This document shows, piece after piece, positions 6,569 through 15,034 of a stretch of 32,868 nucleotides of DNA. Position numbers and translations under genes: made by a program. Under the pieces are notes generated by a model. That model saw only the letters and a list, made by a program, of their open reading frames with translations. It searched no databases and was not told the DNA's origin. Within the stretch, counting starts at the first letter, position 1, and every line of letters starts with the position of its first letter. The stretch is from a virus: IMG/VR virus record IMGVR_UViG_3300042477_000179, positions 1 through 32,868 of that record. One strand, given 5' to 3'.

Positions 6569-9500
6569 TGGCAGTTTTTAAGAATGAACTTCAACTGGAC
6601 ACTAGCGGTTTTTCATCGTCACTGAAGAAAGCCGCTAGTGATTCCAAGACGTCAGCAGATGAGATAACCAAGGCGCTGAAGATAACGCCTGACATCGACA
6701 CCAAAGCAGCCGAACAGGAATTTAAGTCGTTAGCAGATAAGGCAAAGGGCGCCGCATCCTCCATAGGCTCGCAGTTTAAGGAAGGTCTCGGTGGACTTGG
6801 GTCATCGATCACTGGTGGTATCATCGGCGGCGGTGTTGCTGCCGGCGTCCAGGCTGCAGCAGGCATGATCGTCGAAGGATTCCAGTTTGTCATAGACAAG
6901 GGCTCCGAGTTCCAAACTGGGCTGGCTAACTTATCGGCCATCACTGGTGTTTCCGGTGATGACCTGGACAAGTTTGGAGATAAAGCACAGGAGCTGGCTG
7001 CTAAATTCGGCGGTGATGCCAGCACACAGATAGGGTCGTTTCAGACTATCCTGTCGAAGTTCGGCCCTGCTTTGGCTGACACTCCCGACGCACTCAATGC
7101 TGTAACCGAGAATGTCAACATCCTGTCAAAAGCCGCTGGCCTCGATGCACAGGGCGCCGTCGATGCGCTCTCGAATGCACTTCTCCAGTTTGGCGTAGAC
7201 GCAAGCGATCCAGCAAGGCTCGCTGAGGAGTCAGGGCGATTTATCAACGTTCTCGCGGCTTCTGCCAAAGAGGGCGCTGCTGAAATCCCACAGGTTTCTG
7301 AGGCTATCCTACAGGCTGGTGTCGCTGCTAAGGGTGCGAATATATCTTTCGAAGAAACCAACGCTGCTATTCAGGCGCTCGCTGTAGGTGGTAAGGTAGG
7401 CTCAGAGGCTGGCGTCGGACTTCGTAACGTTCTTGGTTTGCTGATTAAACAGTCAGGCCCTGGCGAAGAGGCTTTGCGTGGTGTCGGTTTGTCTGTCAAG
7501 GACTTGGGTGAAACCCTCACAACACAGGGTCTCGCTGCTGCACTTGGTAAACTGCAGGGTGGTATCAATAAACTTGGGACGGATGCCGAGAAAGCTGCTT
7601 TCAAGGCTACCCTATTCGGCACCGAGAACGCTGCTGCAGCTGGCATCTTGTTAGATCAGGTGGGCACAATCCAGACGTTCACCAAAGCCATGACAGGCAC
7701 GTCGGAAGCTACGACGCAAGCCCAGATAAACATGGCGACGTTCTCGGAGTTTACAAGCCGAGTACAGGCAAACATTAGCAACGCAGCAATTGGTATATTT
7801 CAAGGTTTTCAAGATGCTTTTGGGATGATTGCAGAGTTAACATCTGGAACTGTAGGGCCTGCAATCGAGAGCATTAGTGGGTATTTTGAGCGTGCATGGT
7901 CTGTAATACAGCCAATTTTGGCTTATTTAGGCGCTCAGATTTTAGCTGTTATAGTAAACGGCATCAATTTGTCAGCGACCGTTTTACGAGTATTTTACGA
8001 CGTCGTAAATAACGTTTTTGACGGAGTCATAAATGCCTTTAAACCTCTTGTTAATGCTTTTAAGTCCTTGTTTGGACTTGATGGCGAAGTAGGTAAAAGC
8101 ATCGACGTAGTGCAAATATTCAAGGATGCACTTAGCACTGTTGCTAGCGTTTTTTCAGGTATAGGCGATGTTGTTTCATTAGTCGGTGGATTACTAGTAG
8201 AGTTTTTGCTAACACCATTACAAGCTATTATTGGCGTTTTTGCAGAGCTTGTAACCAAGATCAAAGAATGGATTGGCGTATCTAAGGACTCCAACAAAGA
8301 GACCGAAAAAGGCGCCGGATTACTTGACACGCTGAAAAACGCTTTCACCAATATCAAGGGCACCATCGGAGGTGTAACAGAGGCGTTTCGTGAGATCAAA
8401 CTTGTCTTAGGTGAGTTCTTCACAGCACTTGCAAGCCTCGACATATCTGCTGCACTTAAGGCTTTCACTGGCTTTGGTGATCGTGTAGGCGCTGCTTATA
8501 GCAAAGGATTTAACCAAGCTACAGCCAAAAATCAGACGGCTGTAGTACAACAGGCTGCGGCGACGACTACCAAAGCTGCTGGTGCGGTTGCTACTGCTAA
8601 TAATAAGACTACAGCATCAACTAAGAAATCAACCAAAGAAACTGAAAAACAGGTATCTGCACTCAAGAAAGCAGAAGAGGCCCTCAAGGCATACGACGAA
8701 GAACTGAAGACGGCACGTAATACAGAGGAAACAAGGCTCAAAACTCTGCTGCTGGCTGGCAAGATCAAAGAACCTGAACTCAAGGCACAGCTCGCTGAGT
8801 TTGACAAACAGCAGATACAGAAGCGTGTAGATAAGGCCGCCGAACTGCTGCAGATCTCTGCAACTAACCTCGAAGGTCTTGCACTTGATACCACGCTGAA
8901 GCTGCTGCCTGATGAGACCAAGGCGGAAGTTCTCCGTGAATACAATAAACTAAGATCTGATGCTGAACTTAAAGCACTAAATATCGAGCTTGCACTTCGG
9001 CCAAAGGACGAGAAGCCTGCCAACATATTCAAAGCAATTAAGAAAGTATTTGGTCAGCAGAGACTAAATGAGGAACTGCTGGCATCTGGATTTTTCTTTG
9101 GCATACCTATTCGACTAGGCAAGATTGAACCACCAAAGCAGAACGCATTTGATACAGCAATTTCTAGTGTTCTAGATGGAACTGTCAAGGCGGTTACATC
9201 GATCAACTGGGATAAGGTATTCGCAAAACCAGCCAAAGCCTCTGAGGAAGCAACGAACAAGATTGTTGCTAACATCACCGAAGGCGTCACCAGTTATCAG
9301 GATGGTATCGACGAACTGGCAAAGAATCTCAAGGCTTTGCCAAGCGTATTTCAGCTTGTAACTCAACAGCTCAACGCTGTATTCCGTGAGACTACACAGA
9401 ATAATATCAAGAATCTTGCTGATACGGCATCGCAATTTCAGAAGGGCGCTAAAACTGCCGAAGATTTCTATAATGCACTTGCTACAACAGCAGGCACAGC

Positions 9501-10059
9501 ATTCGCGCAGATCCTGACTGAACAGGAAGATTATGGTAAGGCAAGTCTTCTTCTGGCATTGGATGTTCTGAATGCTCTGATACCGATACTTGTGGCTGAA
9601 ATTATAGGTAAGTCGCTGGCAACAAACCCTGTTCTTGGGGCTGTGGTAGGTGCTGCTGCAACTGCAACGCTACTAGGATTAGTCGCCGCTGCACGCTCCG
9701 CTGTAGCAGGCTTCGCCGAAGGTGGTTACACTGGAGACGGTGGCAAGTACACACCGGCCGGTGTCGTCCACAAGGGCGAGTTTGTGATTAATAAAGAAAA
9801 CACTCGCAAATATCGGGGCATCTTGGAACAGATGAACGATGGTAAGTTCCCGCTGGCGTTTCAGGCGCCGGTGGTTTCTACCGACGTGACGGGAGAAATG
9901 TCGGGTATGAGGCAAGAACTGGCTGCCATCCGCAGGCGTCTGGACTCGATGCCGAACGGTATTCAGGGACAGATGGCCGTCGCTGTGGATGTGGGCATGG
10001 ACACATATCTTTACGAACGTAACAGATACCGCGCCGCTGTGCGTAGTTTGAGAGGTTAA
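6568..10059 (+). CDS. tape measure protein (TP901 family)
   Basis: The longest gene (1163 residues) sets tail length and helps eject DNA. The N-terminal third matches the TP901 core pattern: EFQTGLANLSAITGVS near residue 115, then Ala-rich repeats with QAGVAAKGANISFEETNAAI. A hydrophobic central region (about 404-577) contains membrane-like helices. A long Lys/Glu/Ala coiled coil follows (about 690-830). The end carries the GYTGDGGKYTPAGVVHKGEFV motif common to tape measures. At about 0.15 nm per residue, the tail would be near 175 nm. The stretch encoding residues 404-577 is visibly more AT-rich than its flanks. The start overlaps the chaperone stop by one base. Confidence 0.93.
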   Translation: MAVFKNELQLDTSGFSSSLKKAASDSKTSADEITKALKITPDIDTKAAEQEFKSLADKAKGAASSIGSQFKEGLGGLGSSITGGIIGGGVAAGVQAAAGMIVEGFQFVIDKGSEFQTGLANLSAITGVSGDDLDKFGDKAQELAAKFGGDASTQIGSFQTILSKFGPALADTPDALNAVTENVNILSKAAGLDAQGAVDALSNALLQFGVDASDPARLAEESGRFINVLAASAKEGAAEIPQVSEAILQAGVAAKGANISFEETNAAIQALAVGGKVGSEAGVGLRNVLGLLIKQSGPGEEALRGVGLSVKDLGETLTTQGLAAALGKLQGGINKLGTDAEKAAFKATLFGTENAAAAGILLDQVGTIQTFTKAMTGTSEATTQAQINMATFSEFTSRVQANISNAAIGIFQGFQDAFGMIAELTSGTVGPAIESISGYFERAWSVIQPILAYLGAQILAVIVNGINLSATVLRVFYDVVNNVFDGVINAFKPLVNAFKSLFGLDGEVGKSIDVVQIFKDALSTVASVFSGIGDVVSLVGGLLVEFLLTPLQAIIGVFAELVTKIKEWIGVSKDSNKETEKGAGLLDTLKNAFTNIKGTIGGVTEAFREIKLVLGEFFTALASLDISAALKAFTGFGDRVGAAYSKGFNQATAKNQTAVVQQAAATTTKAAGAVATANNKTTASTKKSTKETEKQVSALKKAEEALKAYDEELKTARNTEETRLKTLLLAGKIKEPELKAQLAEFDKQQIQKRVDKAAELLQISATNLEGLALDTTLKLLPDETKAEVLREYNKLRSDAELKALNIELALRPKDEKPANIFKAIKKVFGQQRLNEELLASGFFFGIPIRLGKIEPPKQNAFDTAISSVLDGTVKAVTSINWDKVFAKPAKASEEATNKIVANITEGVTSYQDGIDELAKNLKALPSVFQLVTQQLNAVFRETTQNNIKNLADTASQFQKGAKTAEDFYNALATTAGTAFAQILTEQEDYGKASLLLALDVLNALIPILVAEIIGKSLATNPVLGAVVGAAATATLLGLVAAARSAVAGFAEGGYTGDGGKYTPAGVVHKGEFVINKENTRKYRGILEQMNDGKFPLAFQAPVVSTDVTGEMSGMRQELAAIRRRLDSMPNGIQGQMAVAVDVGMDTYLYERNRYRAAVRSLRG

Positions 10060-10060
10060 C

Positions 10061-10573
10061 ATGGCAGGCAATAGTTCATGGCAGATGTGGCTGTATGGCG
10101 CTAATGCCGACACTTCATCGACGGCATACGACACGGTAGCGGCTTCGTCGCTGACTGCTTTGTCAGGGTATGTAAACATCACAACTGGATTCCCAGGTGG
10201 ATCGTGCCCTATCCTAGCACCGGCTGAAGATGCCGAATTCGAAACGTCTACACTGGTCGACATCGGAGGTGGCACCATCGGCACGGCGAACAGGCGCACC
10301 ATCTGGACTGTGGAGTGTTGGCCGTTCCTGTTTGACGCGTCGACTACCGAAACCGACCTCGATGATTACTTCGCCTTGTCCGATGGCATCAACGGGAAGA
10401 AATACCTCTGGGTTCGTTTCACGGCAGGATCACGGACAAGCCCGACTACATCGGGGCATGTCTACCCTGTCGTGCTGGAGTCATGGCAGGGTTCGCTCAA
10501 TAAGGAATTTGGAAACCGTAACCTTACTTTAGTTCTTAAGCATCGTTTCCGCCAAGCATCGAGTTTGATATAA
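10061..10573 (+). CDS. distal tail component, unrecognised family
   Basis: This 170-residue protein is beta-rich and lacks signal or membrane segments. It contains Gly- and Thr-rich turns and a conserved-looking WTVECWPFLFDASTTETDLDD stretch. The gene begins just after the tape measure stop (SD GAGAGG). Its stop overlaps the next start (TAATG). Position immediately after the tape measure suggests a distal tail protein-like role at the tail tip, but I do not recognise the family. Confidence 0.55.
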   Translation: MAGNSSWQMWLYGANADTSSTAYDTVAASSLTALSGYVNITTGFPGGSCPILAPAEDAEFETSTLVDIGGGTIGTANRRTIWTVECWPFLFDASTTETDLDDYFALSDGINGKKYLWVRFTAGSRTSPTTSGHVYPVVLESWQGSLNKEFGNRNLTLVLKHRFRQASSLI

Positions 10574-12327
10574 TGGCCATCTACAGACTATCGCGGACGT
10601 TGCCGAACGGATGGCGCATACGCTTGGATCTTGTCCCCTACGACGAGAACCTTAACGGAACCGTAACGCCCCTTGGTGACGTTTGTTTGCTTGAACTGGG
10701 CTCACAGACGGCTGAGTTTGAAACGCTGCCCTACGGGCTCGTAAAGCCCCAAACTCTCAAGTTCAAACTGGCATGGTCGATGCTGCCATCAGCCGTGCAG
10801 GATTACATCGAGGACAGCGTAGATCCGGCTGCGCCGGACAAGTGCAACCTGTGGGTTTTATACTCCGATCGTGGCACTTCAGGCGCGACCTACACCGTTG
10901 AATATGCAGGCGTTGAGGATAACGTCGAAGCTGTGCAATTAGAGCCTCTTGATGACGGCTCCTATGGCTACAACGTCGAACTTGTCGACTATGTATTCCA
11001 TGCCATGAAAACCCTCACCGGCAATCAAGTATTCAATGGCAAAATAGGTGCACACCGTCCACCCGAAACAGAGGTGTTCCAGTTCCTGCTTCGTAACCTT
11101 GTCGGTAGGAATCAAAAGCATTTAAGCCCAGGGCGTGTGCTTGCTGATACGTTCGCAACGATCATGGGCTACATACGTACGGCAATGGGCACGCACATAA
11201 AAACAAACTATGCGCGTACTACCTTTGGCTTTTCGGGGTCACTTTTTGATTTTAACACGCTCGATAAACTAATCGAGGCGGCAATCGAACTGTACACAAT
11301 GGGTCTGGACAACGAACCGCGTACAATATCGACAGCCGTAACTTCCCAAACCTCATACCTTACAACAAACATTAGCAAAGACTCTTATGGTGGAGCAACA
11401 ATCGGTGGCCTTTACAGCCTAGGGGATAACTTCGCCTGGGGGCGCCGTGATGTTACTGTATACGACATCATCCGTGACCTCTGCGAAACGCTTGGTGTGA
11501 AGGCTTCCTACAATTTTGAGGCTAAGACACAAAGTGGCAATATCTACCTTGATGCTAACTGGTATGTTAAGCGCATAGCATCGTCACTAGGCTACGCCAA
11601 CAACGTAGACACGACCGACGCAACGCTATCCCTAAACCAGTCGCTGGCATTGCCTACAATCATTAAGCGTGGGGATAACATCGCCAAGGCCGAATCAAGA
11701 TATGAGACGAGCCATCAAGAGGACGCAACCGAGATAGTACGACTTAAGAAAGGCGCTCGCTCCTCACGGTCGATGAACATCGAGCCCATCATTCACAACG
11801 TGCCTGTATACATGACGGATTACGACAAGATTGTCGGCCGTACTGAAGTGTATAAACAGACAAATCAAATCTTGTTTAAGGCAAACAACGGCTCACTTGT
11901 TAAGGTTCACGAAACGACAAAATTCTGGTACGGCCCCAAGTCGACGCAATGGGTGAAAATCTCTAGTACAGCATCTAACAACCCACAATATCAAGACGAC
12001 GATTCACAAGAAAAGTACCGCGTTCAGCTGGCTGCTATGCAGGCTCAGACCTCGATGCCTGCTGGGTTATGCTTGCTGCACTTGCACGTCTTTGCTGATG
12101 AGAACAACGCCACCTGTGAAACCGAATGGAACTACACCAAATCAACGGCATTACTGCCATCGGCACTATGTGGCCGGCACACACTAACAGATTCGGTCGT
12201 CGATATTTTTGATTCGATTAACTGGGATTATGCACTGCCAACGTCCATATCCGTTGACTGGTTTGCTTCAACGTCTAAAATCAACTATTACGTGCTAGCA
12301 CCGACAACATCTCAGGAACTAACGTAA
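10573..12327 (+). CDS. large tail-tip / baseplate hub-like protein
   Basis: This 584-residue protein has a beta-rich N-terminal third (strand pattern with ELGSQTAEFETLPYGLVKPQTLKF). A helical middle (LLRNLVGRNQKH, GRVLADTFATIMGYIRTAM, TVYDIIRDLCETLGVKASYN) and a beta C-terminal domain follow. A beta/alpha/beta hub following a small distal tail gene fits the tail-associated hub slot of siphoviruses. No lysozyme or peptidase motif is visible. It is coupled to both neighbours through TAATG overlaps. Function is inferred from size and order. Confidence 0.55.
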   Translation: MAIYRLSRTLPNGWRIRLDLVPYDENLNGTVTPLGDVCLLELGSQTAEFETLPYGLVKPQTLKFKLAWSMLPSAVQDYIEDSVDPAAPDKCNLWVLYSDRGTSGATYTVEYAGVEDNVEAVQLEPLDDGSYGYNVELVDYVFHAMKTLTGNQVFNGKIGAHRPPETEVFQFLLRNLVGRNQKHLSPGRVLADTFATIMGYIRTAMGTHIKTNYARTTFGFSGSLFDFNTLDKLIEAAIELYTMGLDNEPRTISTAVTSQTSYLTTNISKDSYGGATIGGLYSLGDNFAWGRRDVTVYDIIRDLCETLGVKASYNFEAKTQSGNIYLDANWYVKRIASSLGYANNVDTTDATLSLNQSLALPTIIKRGDNIAKAESRYETSHQEDATEIVRLKKGARSSRSMNIEPIIHNVPVYMTDYDKIVGRTEVYKQTNQILFKANNGSLVKVHETTKFWYGPKSTQWVKISSTASNNPQYQDDDSQEKYRVQLAAMQAQTSMPAGLCLLHLHVFADENNATCETEWNYTKSTALLPSALCGRHTLTDSVVDIFDSINWDYALPTSISVDWFASTSKINYYVLAPTTSQELT

Positions 12328-13133
12328 TGCCTATAAACGACCCAGTTAACAATCGCAAGATAGCACCGGCTTCGCTGGCATTCGAACGTCGTAGGCAGAC
12401 CTTCGGCACGTATTACGCAGGCGAAGAAACTGATGGCGATGTGTACAATTACCAGTATTACATCGACTATAACTACAACGTAACGTTTAACAACATAGTC
12501 ACTAAACAGTACCTGATAACACAGACCGATGCCAACATGAAGGCCATAGCCAACAGCGAGCACAGGTCGAAGCATTGGGTGGGCGATTACAAGCAGTCTT
12601 TCCAATGGGATTTAAACGGCAACTGGTCGTTCATGACGGACGTGTACACACCTGTTCCGTTTAACAATGAGTTCCTGCGGACACAGGGCATTCAAAACGA
12701 ATCACTAGACTATGACGACACCTGGTCATTCCGACCAACCGATCAGAACAAAGGCGTCTGGTGGGTGCATACGTACGTGCAGATCAGGTATTCGAACACG
12801 TCACAGATTGACGAAGCACGTCTTGCCTATTTCGTAAACGGTGTGATGTTTCGTATCATTGACATGGTCGACTATCACAACATGGGAGACGGGCCACACA
12901 TCCGTGACGCTAGGCTGATGGGTGGGGCACATATCCCACTCCGTGCTGGTGACAAGCTCGAAGTCAAAATGATAGCAAGAACAGGCGGGCCCTCGGAAGA
13001 GGGAGGTGTTCTGTTCCCGTCGTCCATCTATGCCTACATTACAGGCCATCGTGAGAACTGCGAACTGAACACAACGGGCAACACAGCCACAGCCGGCAAC
13101 GGGTACGTCTTTTACAAGGGCGCCGAGCCTTAA
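12327..13133 (+). CDS. receptor-binding candidate with C1q/TNF-like jelly-roll domain
   Basis: The last two thirds of this 268-residue protein (about 95-265) show the alternating strand pattern of C1q/TNF-like folds: KGVWWVHTYVQIRYSN, then LAYFVNGVMFRIIDMV, then GGAHIPLRAGDKLEVKMIARTG. Such domains trimerise at the tips of phage fibres. The Tyr/Asn/Asp-rich N-terminal region probably attaches it to the tail tip. It follows the hub-like gene in a TAATG overlap and is the last large tail gene before the late terminator, a common place for host-recognition proteins. Fold assignment is by pattern only. Confidence 0.55.
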   Translation: MPINDPVNNRKIAPASLAFERRRQTFGTYYAGEETDGDVYNYQYYIDYNYNVTFNNIVTKQYLITQTDANMKAIANSEHRSKHWVGDYKQSFQWDLNGNWSFMTDVYTPVPFNNEFLRTQGIQNESLDYDDTWSFRPTDQNKGVWWVHTYVQIRYSNTSQIDEARLAYFVNGVMFRIIDMVDYHNMGDGPHIRDARLMGGAHIPLRAGDKLEVKMIARTGGPSEEGGVLFPSSIYAYITGHRENCELNTTGNTATAGNGYVFYKGAEP

Positions 13134-13161
13134 TAACTGAAACTAATTACAAGGAATTATC

Positions 13162-13701
13162 ATGTCTTGCTTACCCAATACGCCAGTAGCTGCCAATGTC
13201 TTATCAGCTACTAACTCCACAGATCACGGCTGGCAAAGCGTCGGCACGGTCATAACTACGGCATTGAGCCAATACTACCCAGTGGCGGCTGCAGTGGTTA
13301 CGCTCAGTGGAGTTGCACAGACGACACAACAGCACGCGATCATCCGGCAAATCGAGTTTGAAGAGACGGCATCAAGCTCTGCTAACATCAAGAAATGCCC
13401 TCTGATTGTTCTGCTGTATAACTCAACGGCGCCAACGACGCCTACATCCGGTGCTGTCTACAACGGATCGACGACAAACCTACTGGGGGCGTTTACTATT
13501 GCTGATACAGATTATAAGCGCGTATCGGACACCGTTTGGATTGCGTCAATCAATCCTAACAAATACGTTCGCACAGGCACGGTCTCGACAAGCTCGACAT
13601 TCTACGCTGTGGTGCTCTCAAACTCAGGGACTAGCGTAACCTTTGCCGCTGATGCTGCAGCCCGTCTACGCCTGTTTACGGAGGCACTAACGGCATTATG
13701 A
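13162..13701 (+). CDS. virion-like Ser/Thr/Ala-rich protein, unrecognised
   Basis: The composition of this 179-residue protein (Ser, Thr, Ala, Val-rich, repeated short beta segments, few charges) is typical of phage fibre or tail-accessory proteins. It has a good ribosome site (AAGGA before ATG). It contains a central IKKCPLIVLLYNSTAP and WIASINPNKYVRTGT segment. It follows the jelly-roll gene and precedes a 43-residue gene in an ATGA overlap. No family is recognised. Confidence 0.5.
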   Translation: MSCLPNTPVAANVLSATNSTDHGWQSVGTVITTALSQYYPVAAAVVTLSGVAQTTQQHAIIRQIEFEETASSSANIKKCPLIVLLYNSTAPTTPTSGAVYNGSTTNLLGAFTIADTDYKRVSDTVWIASINPNKYVRTGTVSTSSTFYAVVLSNSGTSVTFAADAAARLRLFTEALTAL

Positions 13702-13829
13702 GAGAACACGTAATGTTGATGCTTCGTGCTATCGAGGCGCTGCTTAATTATCAGATGGAACCTGTGCGCCGTGCTGAGTTATTAAACCAGCACAAGGTGT
13801 GGACGGAACGGCTGAAGGCTTTACGATAG
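13698..13829 (+). CDS. 43-residue helical peptide at the end of the late operon
   Basis: ATG at 13698 overlaps the previous stop (ATGA), and the frame runs to TAG at 13827-13829. The product is a basic, amphipathic, mostly helical peptide (LMLRAIEALLNYQ, then RRAELLNQHKVWTERLKAL). Small peptides of this kind at the end of fibre genes may be assembly helpers, but nothing in the sequence proves it. The overlap and conservation-like composition make it more likely to be real than a chance frame. Confidence 0.45.
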   Translation: MREHVMLMLRAIEALLNYQMEPVRRAELLNQHKVWTERLKALR

Positions 13830-13875
13830 ACAATAAGGTGACGGATTTGTCTGTTGTGAGGTAGCGATTACAAAG

Positions 13876-13901
13876 CCCGAAAAAATTTTTTCGGGTTTTT
13901 T
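13876..13901 (+). terminator. strong rho-independent terminator ending the late operon
   Basis: A perfect 20-base inverted repeat, CCCGAAAAAATTTTTTCGGG at 13876-13895, is followed by six T residues (13896-13901). It separates the last late gene from the first early gene and marks the boundary between the two transcription modules. Confidence 0.9.
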
Positions 13902-13910
13902 ATTATTTAC

Positions 13911-13939
13911 TTGCATTGCAAAGTATTACCCCGTAGATT
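13911..13939 (+). promoter_or_regulatory. possible early promoter (weak match)
   Basis: TTGCAT at 13911-13916 and TAGATT at 13934-13939 are 17 bp apart, between the late terminator and the first early gene. Each matches the sigma-70 consensus only partly (3 of 6 and 4 of 6). The location is where an early promoter is expected, but the sequence support is modest. Confidence 0.3.
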
Positions 13940-13963
13940 GCACACAACAAACAACCACAGTAT

Positions 13964-13971
13964 ACACGGAG
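13964..13971 (+). promoter_or_regulatory. early leader motif ACACGGAG, copy 1
   Basis: ACACGGAG precedes tandem ATG codons at 13975 and 13978. The spacing to the second is 6 nt, which favours 13978 as the start. It is the first of seven identical copies in front of early genes. Confidence 0.75.
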
Positions 13972-13974
13972 ACG

Positions 13975-14193
13975 ATGATGCAGACGATCAATGTAAATGT
14001 AAAAGGCCAGCAAGTCAGCATGGTAGTTGTATCGCAGAAAGAAGCATCAGCAAATTCAGCTGCTCACATGGTAAGCAACAACTGGGTGCCGGTGCTATTT
14101 CAAGCAAAGCGTCCAAATGGCAAAAAGTATCATCTGGTATTTCAAGCAGCAAAGACAGGGGAATATATTAGCATTTCAGAAATGGCATTTTGA
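13975..14193 (+). CDS. first early gene, small unrecognised protein
   Basis: The protein is 72 residues (71 if the second ATG, better spaced from the ACACGGAG motif, is used). It is beta-leaning with a basic centre (NNWVPVLFQAKRPNGKKYHLVFQAAKTGEYISISEM). This resembles a compact single-domain binding protein, but I do not recognise a family. The gene stands directly after the late terminator and is more AT-rich than the structural genes. Being first in the early operon it may act against host functions, which is an inference from position only. Confidence 0.6.
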   Translation: MMQTINVNVKGQQVSMVVVSQKEASANSAAHMVSNNWVPVLFQAKRPNGKKYHLVFQAAKTGEYISISEMAF

Positions 14194-14239
14194 TAACCAA
14201 GGGGCGCAGCATCCTACACTGCACAACCAACCACCAACC

Positions 14240-14247
14240 ACACGGAG
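14240..14247 (+). promoter_or_regulatory. early leader motif ACACGGAG, copy 2
   Basis: Identical to the other early copies, 6 nt before the ATG at 14254. It is preceded by a CAACCAACCACCAACC tract, similar to the C/A-rich stretch before copy 1. Confidence 0.75.
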
Positions 14248-14253
14248 ACCACA

Positions 14254-14397
14254 ATGAAGACACCTATCTACAAGGCTTTTATCCTGACGTCATCAGGTAA
14301 GAAAGTTGAAGGCTACGGGAAAACCATGATGGCAGCCTGCCTAGATGCCAAGGCCAAAGCAGAGGCGATGGCGAAGACGAAAGGCGGTGCGAAATGA
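14254..14397 (+). CDS. 47-residue basic early protein
   Basis: ATG 14254 follows ACACGGAG by 6 nt and the frame ends in an ATGA overlap with the next gene. The product begins with a short strand pair (YKAFILTSSGKKVEGYGKT) and ends in a Lys/Ala-rich helix. The layout recalls the small phage proteins that start 'xxYxxxxxxxSGKxV-GxGxT' and end in an Ala/Lys helix. Function unknown. The ribosome motif and coupling support that it is translated. Confidence 0.6.
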   Translation: MKTPIYKAFILTSSGKKVEGYGKTMMAACLDAKAKAEAMAKTKGGAK

Positions 14398-14723
14398 GTG
14401 ATGAAAATGTATGGTATGTTACTGATTGGAACAATGATAAAATGCATGATTGGTCTTTTGCCTATCTTAAAAATAGCCAAAGCTATTTGGTGTTTTACAC
14501 ATGGGATGTTCCTATTGCGAAAGTGTTAAATAAAGAACACGCCCAATTGATCGCCGCCGCCCCTGACATGCTGGAGGCGTTGGAATATACCAGATCAACA
14601 ATGTCTGATGTATGCACACTAAATGGGTGCACCTGTAAAGAGTACGGGTGGCAACACGACGACCCCAAAACAATTGCAATGATCGATGCAGCCATCGCCA
14701 AAGCCAAAGGAGAGCAGCCATGA
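14394..14723 (+). CDS. phage protein with LIAAAPDMLEAL motif
   Basis: The protein is 109 residues. An N-terminal beta section is followed by HAQLIAAAPDMLEALE, a helix motif found in a very large set of phage early proteins of unknown function. A Cys-rich middle (VCTLNGCTCKEYGW) and a C-terminal AIAKAKGEQ tail come next. Both ends overlap neighbouring genes as ATGA. It is probably an accessory early gene; no biochemical role is known for this motif. Confidence 0.65.
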   Translation: MSDENVWYVTDWNNDKMHDWSFAYLKNSQSYLVFYTWDVPIAKVLNKEHAQLIAAAPDMLEALEYTRSTMSDVCTLNGCTCKEYGWQHDDPKTIAMIDAAIAKAKGEQP

Positions 14724-15034
14724 GTGGATGGATAACAGATAGGCTACCTACAAAACAAGAGGCAGTAAGTGGCAATGTTATATGTTGTCGATGGGGGCAC
14801 ATTAACCTACTGCAATGGTATAAGATTGAAGCAGGCGAGCCGTGGATGCCAATTCCGAAACCAGATATGTATGTCAAACCAAAACGATGGACGGTAAAGT
14901 GGGGCGGTGATGATGCTGACTTTTTTGCTCTGTTCGATTCAGGTAAGTTTTCTTATTACTTGCCAATGTTGTTTCGCGAACACGCAGACGCTGCCCAACG
15001 TATTGCCAACATTTACAACGAAGTGTTGCCATGA
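14720..15034 (+). CDS. DUF551-like protein, paralogue A
   Basis: The protein is 104 residues from ATG 14720 (ATGA overlap, AAGGAG 7 nt upstream). An upstream in-frame ATG at 14648 lies inside the preceding gene and is not favoured. It begins with WITDRLPT, the DUF551 signature, and contains GEPWMPI, YVKPKRWTV and the C-terminal HADAAQRIANIYNEV. The gene at 19649 shares all of these blocks while its middle differs. DUF551 proteins are common in phages and have no established activity. Confidence 0.75.
   Translation: MSGWITDRLPTKQEAVSGNVICCRWGHINLLQWYKIEAGEPWMPIPKPDMYVKPKRWTVKWGGDDADFFALFDSGKFSYYLPMLFREHADAAQRIANIYNEVLP

Noticed and set aside
8532-9032. Minus-strand frame of 166 codons opposite the tape measure coiled coil
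   Set aside because: Ser/Ala/Leu-rich translation of the reverse of Lys/Glu/Ala codons; not a gene.
13830-13974. tRNA or small RNA gene in the gap between the late and early modules
   Set aside because: I see the terminator and a weak promoter match only; no cloverleaf arms.
14648-14719. Longer N-terminus for the DUF551-like protein
   Set aside because: The added residues are the out-of-frame end of the previous gene; the ATG at 14720 has an SD and begins with the conserved WITDRLPT.
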